Source of the DNA: Metridium senile
Lineage: Eukaryota > Cnidaria > Anthozoa > Actiniaria > Metridiidae
NCBI GenBank assembly: GCA_949775045.1
Contig: OX459100.1
Coordinates: forward strand, 1,026,501 to 1,090,500
DNA length: 64,000 nucleotides
Reading direction: 5' to 3'
Shown: positions 58,731 to 64,000 of the stretch, piece by piece
How the letters are laid out: each line of letters opens with the position of its first letter
How positions within the stretch are numbered: the stretch's first letter is position 1
Notes under the pieces: model-generated
What the model saw: the letters and a program-made list of their open reading frames with translations, nothing else
Told to the model about the DNA's origin: nothing
Databases searched by the model: none
Translations under genes and position numbers: made by a program

Positions 58731-61515
58731 CTGTCAAAGAAAAAACAATATTAGTACTTCAAATAGAATATTTTGTATATTAAATACATCTAAATAGAAC
58801 ATAAATTAGTTTGAACATAGATTATTTTGATAAACATACTGAAGTGTGTATTTCCAGAAGCGCTTCAGTTCAATCTCTGACGACAGGGATTTTACCGTTC
58901 AATTACTGAAGAAGACCAATGCTCGCTAGTTAGAAATAACTCGTTTTATAAAGGTTTCCAGCTCAAGATGTTCAATTATCATAATAGAGAAATACCGCGC
59001 AGTTGTTGGAGAGAGGGGTGAGGCCTTTCAAAGAGCCACGAAATATCCCTTGAAATGTCTATTCGGTTCAGTACAAGTATAGAAAGAATTCCCCACGTCC
59101 TGTCTCTGTTCAGTACAAAATCCTCAACCAGCTATGAGAAGCATTGAGTCGTATTAAAAAAGGATTTGCTGAAAAAAAGCCTGTTCACGACGATAAAGCA
59201 TTATGAAATAGTCTTATCCGGCCTTGCTTAGGCAGGTATAAAGACTACCGCTTGATTCAATGACCACTCGATTGGCCAATTAAACACTTGCTTTTCTTTA
59301 GCGTTCCCTCGCCGTTTATATCGGCACAGATCAACGGGTTTGCTAATCTAATATATCCGAGTTTTGCGGTGAGTAAAGAAGTTAGTGAGGCAATTGCCGC
59401 CGCCTTGGAGTATTTGTAGGGCTATTTACTAGTAATTCGGGTCAGGATGTTCCACGATGTAACGGAAGCAATCATTCTAGTACGATTCAGTCCTTGTGCG
59501 GGAGAATAAAACCACCTCAATCACGTAATTTTGATCGCTAAGATTCGTTATTGGCATGATTGTTATGTAGCAAGACGTCCCTCCGGTATATGAATTGCCT
59601 TACAAGTATAAGATTAATTAAACTAGTCTACAAATTAAACCTACAAGGGTGTTCAATAGTTTCATTATAGCCTATTCAAGCAATATATTATACTGCTTCA
59701 GGGTTCTTAATTTCATTATATATATCAGATAGTACCTGGCTAGAGGTCCTCTTAAACATCGATATGTTGAACCATAAACATTGAAAACAACATCCGATTA
59801 ACTATTCTTTTGATAAGTTGTTATTTTCAAGAATTTTCCTGTAAATATCTATTGTGTTTCACAAGCGTCCGAACAAGCGGGAGGTTCGAGAGCGGCTTTC
59901 TCAATCACTCTCAGTGCAAATTACACTCAATCGTTTCCCGCCACATAAATTGGCGGTTTTCAATTCGTAGCCATCCGCGAAATGTTCAATCTAAAAGTAG
60001 ATTTGATACTTGATGACGTTGAGTAGTTCTACCCTAGGGGTGGTATCACAGATATTCCATAATATTACCACCACTAGAGTTGCGGGATTTGACAGATAAC
60101 GTCGTCGCATCTTGATAACGAAAATCATTCTCTTCTCCCATTTCTAGAACATGAGTTGAAATTAAAGAATCTCTTTACACGAATCGGCCGCTTTTTTCAT
60201 AATCTCTTCCCGTAAACCTGTGTGTGGCCGTAGGCTAAAATTTACCGCCACTTGATTCATCGATCTCTATCCATTTTGATTGTGAACTCTTGGTTATTAT
60301 TCCGCCATATTTTATTAAAATGAAAACTGAAATCTCTTTATTGTAAGCAACTTGAAATAATACAAGGGCTATCAATCGATATTCATTCAAAATAACAGAT
60401 GTTTCAGCGGCGTTAAGATTCATCAAATGATTTAATAAACGCTAAGAAAGACAATCTAACTGAGAAATATATTCGGTCCTTTGATCGTTCAATGATCAGT
60501 GCGATCATCTTTTTAATAACAAAAATGACATGTCTTTTTCTTATCGACCCTTTTTTTTAACTCACACAATTGTTAAAAATAATCCAAATATTCCCTTTGT
60601 GGATTCCGTCAGTTCTACCTGCCCTTACATGAATAGCTTTCTTGACCCATTACAACACCTAATACTTAGTTGGACATAGCAACTAACAGAATTGCCAAAA
60701 ATCTTAACAATCTAGGAAGAAAAATAAATGTTTTTCTAATTAATTATCTTTCTAGTGGAAAAGGACCGGCATACATGGCGGGACGGTTATGTTCTTATGG
60801 CGGTGAGCGCAAGAATTACATCGGCAGCTCAAACATCAAAGCTCTTTTTACTTCAAAAAGCACAAAGAAATAACGCCAAATGACATTTAAAAACGTTTTG
60901 ACTCAGACATGTATAAGGAAAGTCAAAAGTACGTGCTCCGGTATTGGCTTTTGTGTGATACATATCGAGAACGTTTATTTCGTGCGTATATAAATCCCGT
61001 AAAAACTTTTATGCGTATATATATATCGACAACGTTCAAATGCGTCGTTTAAATGTGTCTTATATCACGATAAATTTTAGATTCGTATATATATATATGA
61101 TGCCGGAAAAAAAACCCGTTTACATATGGGTATATAACAAAACGTTTAAATGCCATGTAAACATGTGTAAATATTACGAGAGCCATGACGACCGGACAAA
61201 CACCAAGTGTTTTAAAAGGTTTCAGCAAAACATTGGATTGCGTTATTTGGCGGGTTTTTTAAAAGACCTGTGGGATAGTAGTTGATATTAAAGTCTCAGC
61301 GGGTCCTACAAGCGGGCTATCCCTATTCACAACACTGATAATGGTATACGCGGTAGGCTATATGGTGGTAATGAGCGCAGTGGGAAAACATCGGGTAAAT
61401 GGTAGTGGCGGTAGTGTTGCTTTGATCTCTACCTGCCATTCAATCAACCAAAGCGCCATTTACACAATAAAAATAGAAAATAATTTCGATAACCATCGAC
61501 AAGTTTTTTGGAAAA
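58731..61515. other. Spacer, no gene recognised
   Basis: AT-rich sequence with several TATATATA tracts (for example 61017-61026 and 61085-61097). Short open frames exist, but none has a recognisable domain or good splice context. It may contain 5' untranslated exons of NKD. Confidence 0.4.
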
Positions 61516-61870
61516 TTTATCTCCTTGTTCCTTTAGTTTGAAACTACTCTTGATGTCATAAAATAGGAAACTTTTATTCAAGTTTTAGTAACGAGCAACA
61601 AATTCTTGTAACTATAACCCTTATGTATATCTCTTTGTTCGTTTAATTTAAAACTACTCTTGATGTCATAAAATAGGAAACTTTTATTGAAGTCTTAGTA
61701 ACGAGCAACAAATTCTTGGAACTATAACCCTTTATATGTATATCTCTTTGTTCGTTTAATTTAAAACTATTCTTTAAGTCATAAAATAGGAAATTATTAT
61801 TGAAGTTTTATTAACGAGAGGAAATATCACCTTTTATATATCTCCATATTCGTTTCAATTAAAACTGGTT
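61515..61870 (+). repeat. ~112-bp tandem repeat, three to four decaying units
   Basis: Units start near 61521, 61631 and 61744, with a worn one near 61843. Shared words are TCTCTTTGTTCGTTTAATTTAAAACTA, GTCATAAAATAGGAAACTTTTATT and TTAGTAACGAGCAACAAATTC. Confidence 0.9.
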
Positions 61871-64000
61871 TTGTCATAAAAATAAAATAACATAACAAGT
61901 TTAATTACTAGTTACAACTTTTTGGAAAATTCAAATCTATATCTAGTCACCTTTAATATTTATTCAATTAAAGCTATGTTTGTAATGTGAAAAAAAAAAA
62001 TAGAAAAAAAAATATTAAAGTGGCCAGGGACAACGTTTTGCAAAGTTCACCCTATTTTCTTTTTTTATCATTAAATTATATTTCTCATAAAAATAGAAAA
62101 TAATTAGCTGTTTTGTTAACAATAATAGTTTTTTGAAAATTCACCTCTATATCGTCATTGTCTTGACGGTTCAAACTTTATGACTTTAATTTTATATGAT
62201 GGCTTAACATGAAATGTTTACACTTTTTTATTTCGTGGGCATTGTTATTCTAATCTTTTTTACACGTCTCAGTAGCAACAAAATATCGAACTAAACAAAA
62301 CGTTTTTCATTCAATGTTTTGGAAAATTTCCATGCCATTAATAAACCTGTGTCCCCACATACTTCCCATTTAAAAATAAAAACATTTTCAATCTTATTTC
62401 AAACCTTGTTAAATGAAATCAGTTAATTTTAGCTGATAATATTTTCATGTTTTACCCTTTATTATGGAAATCCGTTCTTTATCAACTAGAAGGCTTAGCA
62501 CGTTTTTCCTTACGCAACCATATGTTGCAGGGCCTGAATTAGGAAAAAATTGGTCTGACACTTCCATATAAAAAAACAGTGAAATATGTTTTCCAGTAAA
62601 ATTTGACTGCAATTTTATTATCCATTTGGCAGATCATAAGTAGTTTTGCCTGCCAAATTTTAAATGTGGCCTGGCATTTGGCCATTGTCAGGCAGCTATT
62701 TCGAGCCCTGTGTTGTCACAGCTGATACAATTTCACACCAGCAATGCAACATTCTACAAAGTTCCCTAGTTGTTCCCATAGATTATTCTCTTAATGTTTC
62801 TGATAGTTTCCTTGCTATTTCCAGATACAATGTCCAGGAATGATATTACCATTCCAGAAAACTCTACCGCCAACCAATTTTATCTCACTACTTTCAGTGA
62901 ATCATCCGAAATTATTTCCTATAAATTTTCTCACTACAATATTATTAACTCTAGGCCCGATAATGCTCTAATCAATTAAATATTCCTAATAATAATTTTT
63001 TTCTGGCGATACGGACTAATTTTTATCAGCATTTATAGAAATATCTCTTCGCATTCACAGGGCTGAGTTTCTGTCAAGGTAAAATTTTCCAAGCTGTTTT
63101 TCTACTATATACATTTAGAAATAACAACTTTTTCAACCATGTTTCTTACCTATTTTACTCAAATCAGTTAAATTTAGCTTCTAATTATTTTGATGTTTTA
63201 CACTTAATTCTTTATCAGTATTTATAGAAATATCTCTTTGCATTCACAGAGCTGTTTCATTTTTCCAAGTTGTTTTTCTACTAGTGTTATTTAATAATTA
63301 ATGTCATGTAAAACGACAAATTATCAAAGGATTAGCCATGTCATTGGAGTTCCAAGTACCAATCTATTTGTTTTAGCCCCCTAAGCACCTGTAGTATTGT
63401 CAGGGAAATGTATTGTATGGTACTGCCTGGACATGATACCAATAGAACTATACTATACTATGGGAGAATTGGCGCGAATATACCGGCCCAGGGTGTAAAG
63501 AATATTGTCTGAATTGTTTTCTATACGTAGGAGTCACCTTTAATAGATGGTGTTTTCAATGATTGTCTACCACACACGATTTTATTTGTTTATTATCGAC
63601 GCTTGGGGTAACGTTGCCTTTCCATCCCGCTGTTAGATTTCTACGGCACCACCAGCTATCTAAGGTCTATTATTGTTCATTAGGCTCCATTACTAAGCTT
63701 CAAATCCACCCTTCTCTTTTTGTTGTCTTTTTCTTTATTCCATGGACTCTGAAGTAGAACTAACGTCCTTAGAAACACCGACGCAGCGATACTAATCGTA
63801 CGTTTATATGTTTCCTGAGTAACACAGTCACACTGGCTTTATCTCTAGATATCTGATATGGTATATTTTCATTACGGTTGTTTTCTAAGAAACATCAACC
63901 TGGTCTACAATAATTTGTTTTTGTAAATTTTCACTGTAAATACTATCTAATTAGAAGCTCTGATGCTCTCCGTGTTTTCCTTAGATACTCGCGGCGACAC
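61871..64000. other. AT-rich terminal spacer with a diverged duplication
   Basis: AGCATTTATAGAAATATCTCTTCGCATTCACAG...TTTTCCAAGCTGTTTTTCTACT near 63028-63110 is repeated near 63218-63290. No gene is recognised to the window end. Confidence 0.45.

Noticed and set aside
60670..60873. 67-residue plus-strand frame with an internal MAGRLCSYGG start
   Set aside because: No family recognised, no splice or poly(A) support nearby.

Overview
This is a eukaryotic, AT-rich, intron-bearing animal genomic window. The genes have clear metazoan orthologues, GT-AG introns, N-myristoylation and CaaX signals, and the spacers are dense with MITEs and microsatellites. The mix (Naked cuticle, MBIP, RPB7, PPP1R16, SLC16, a BTBD9-like gene, multicopy-type integrase and HECT genes) best fits an invertebrate, and I would guess an anthozoan cnidarian. 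That species call is inference, because I could not run a search.

Layout. 1-7.3 kb: an intact intronless DDE integrase gene (+) faces a six-exon HECT E3 ligase gene (-), with MITEs and a perfect 43-bp inverted repeat between them. I read this as a probable two-gene mobile module. 7.9-11.5 kb: MBIP (-), whose last exon I cannot find. 11.6-15.4 kb: POLR2G/RPB7 (+), head-to-head with MBIP across about 170 bp and with introns full of ATC repeats. 16.1 kb: a BTBD9-like BTB-BACK gene cut by a 200-N gap. 17.0-18.7 kb: a MULE-like element with a 10-bp target duplication sits in or beside an unrecognised membrane-protein ORF. 19.5-22.4 kb: an SLC16-type monocarboxylate transporter (+). 23.2-33.2 kb: a PPP1R16 (MYPT3/TIMAP) orthologue (-), ten exons, ending in a CaaX box; its introns hold a tRNA-like gene, a SINE, a Crypton-like fragment and fold-back repeats. 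33.9-35.1 kb: a two-exon PX protein (+). 38.0-38.8 kb: a single-exon UBE2Q-type E2 (-). 41.6-50.1 kb, perhaps reaching 58.7 kb: Naked cuticle (-), with up to three alternative starts. 51-64 kb: mostly repeats, including nested elements and a hammerhead-like motif.

Exon structures were assembled by hand from splice signals, reading phase and remembered family sequences. Where exons join, all phases agree. HECT gives 645 aa, PPP1R16 964 aa, NKD 455 aa from its own ATG, SLC16 432 aa, and RPB7 172 or 197 aa. Functionally the window mixes general transcription (RPB7, ATAC subunit MBIP), ubiquitin enzymes (HECT E3, UBE2Q E2), signalling (NKD, PPP1R16, PX) and transport. Nothing suggests a common pathway or operon. 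The integrase and HECT genes are the one plausible functional unit, as parts of a transposon.
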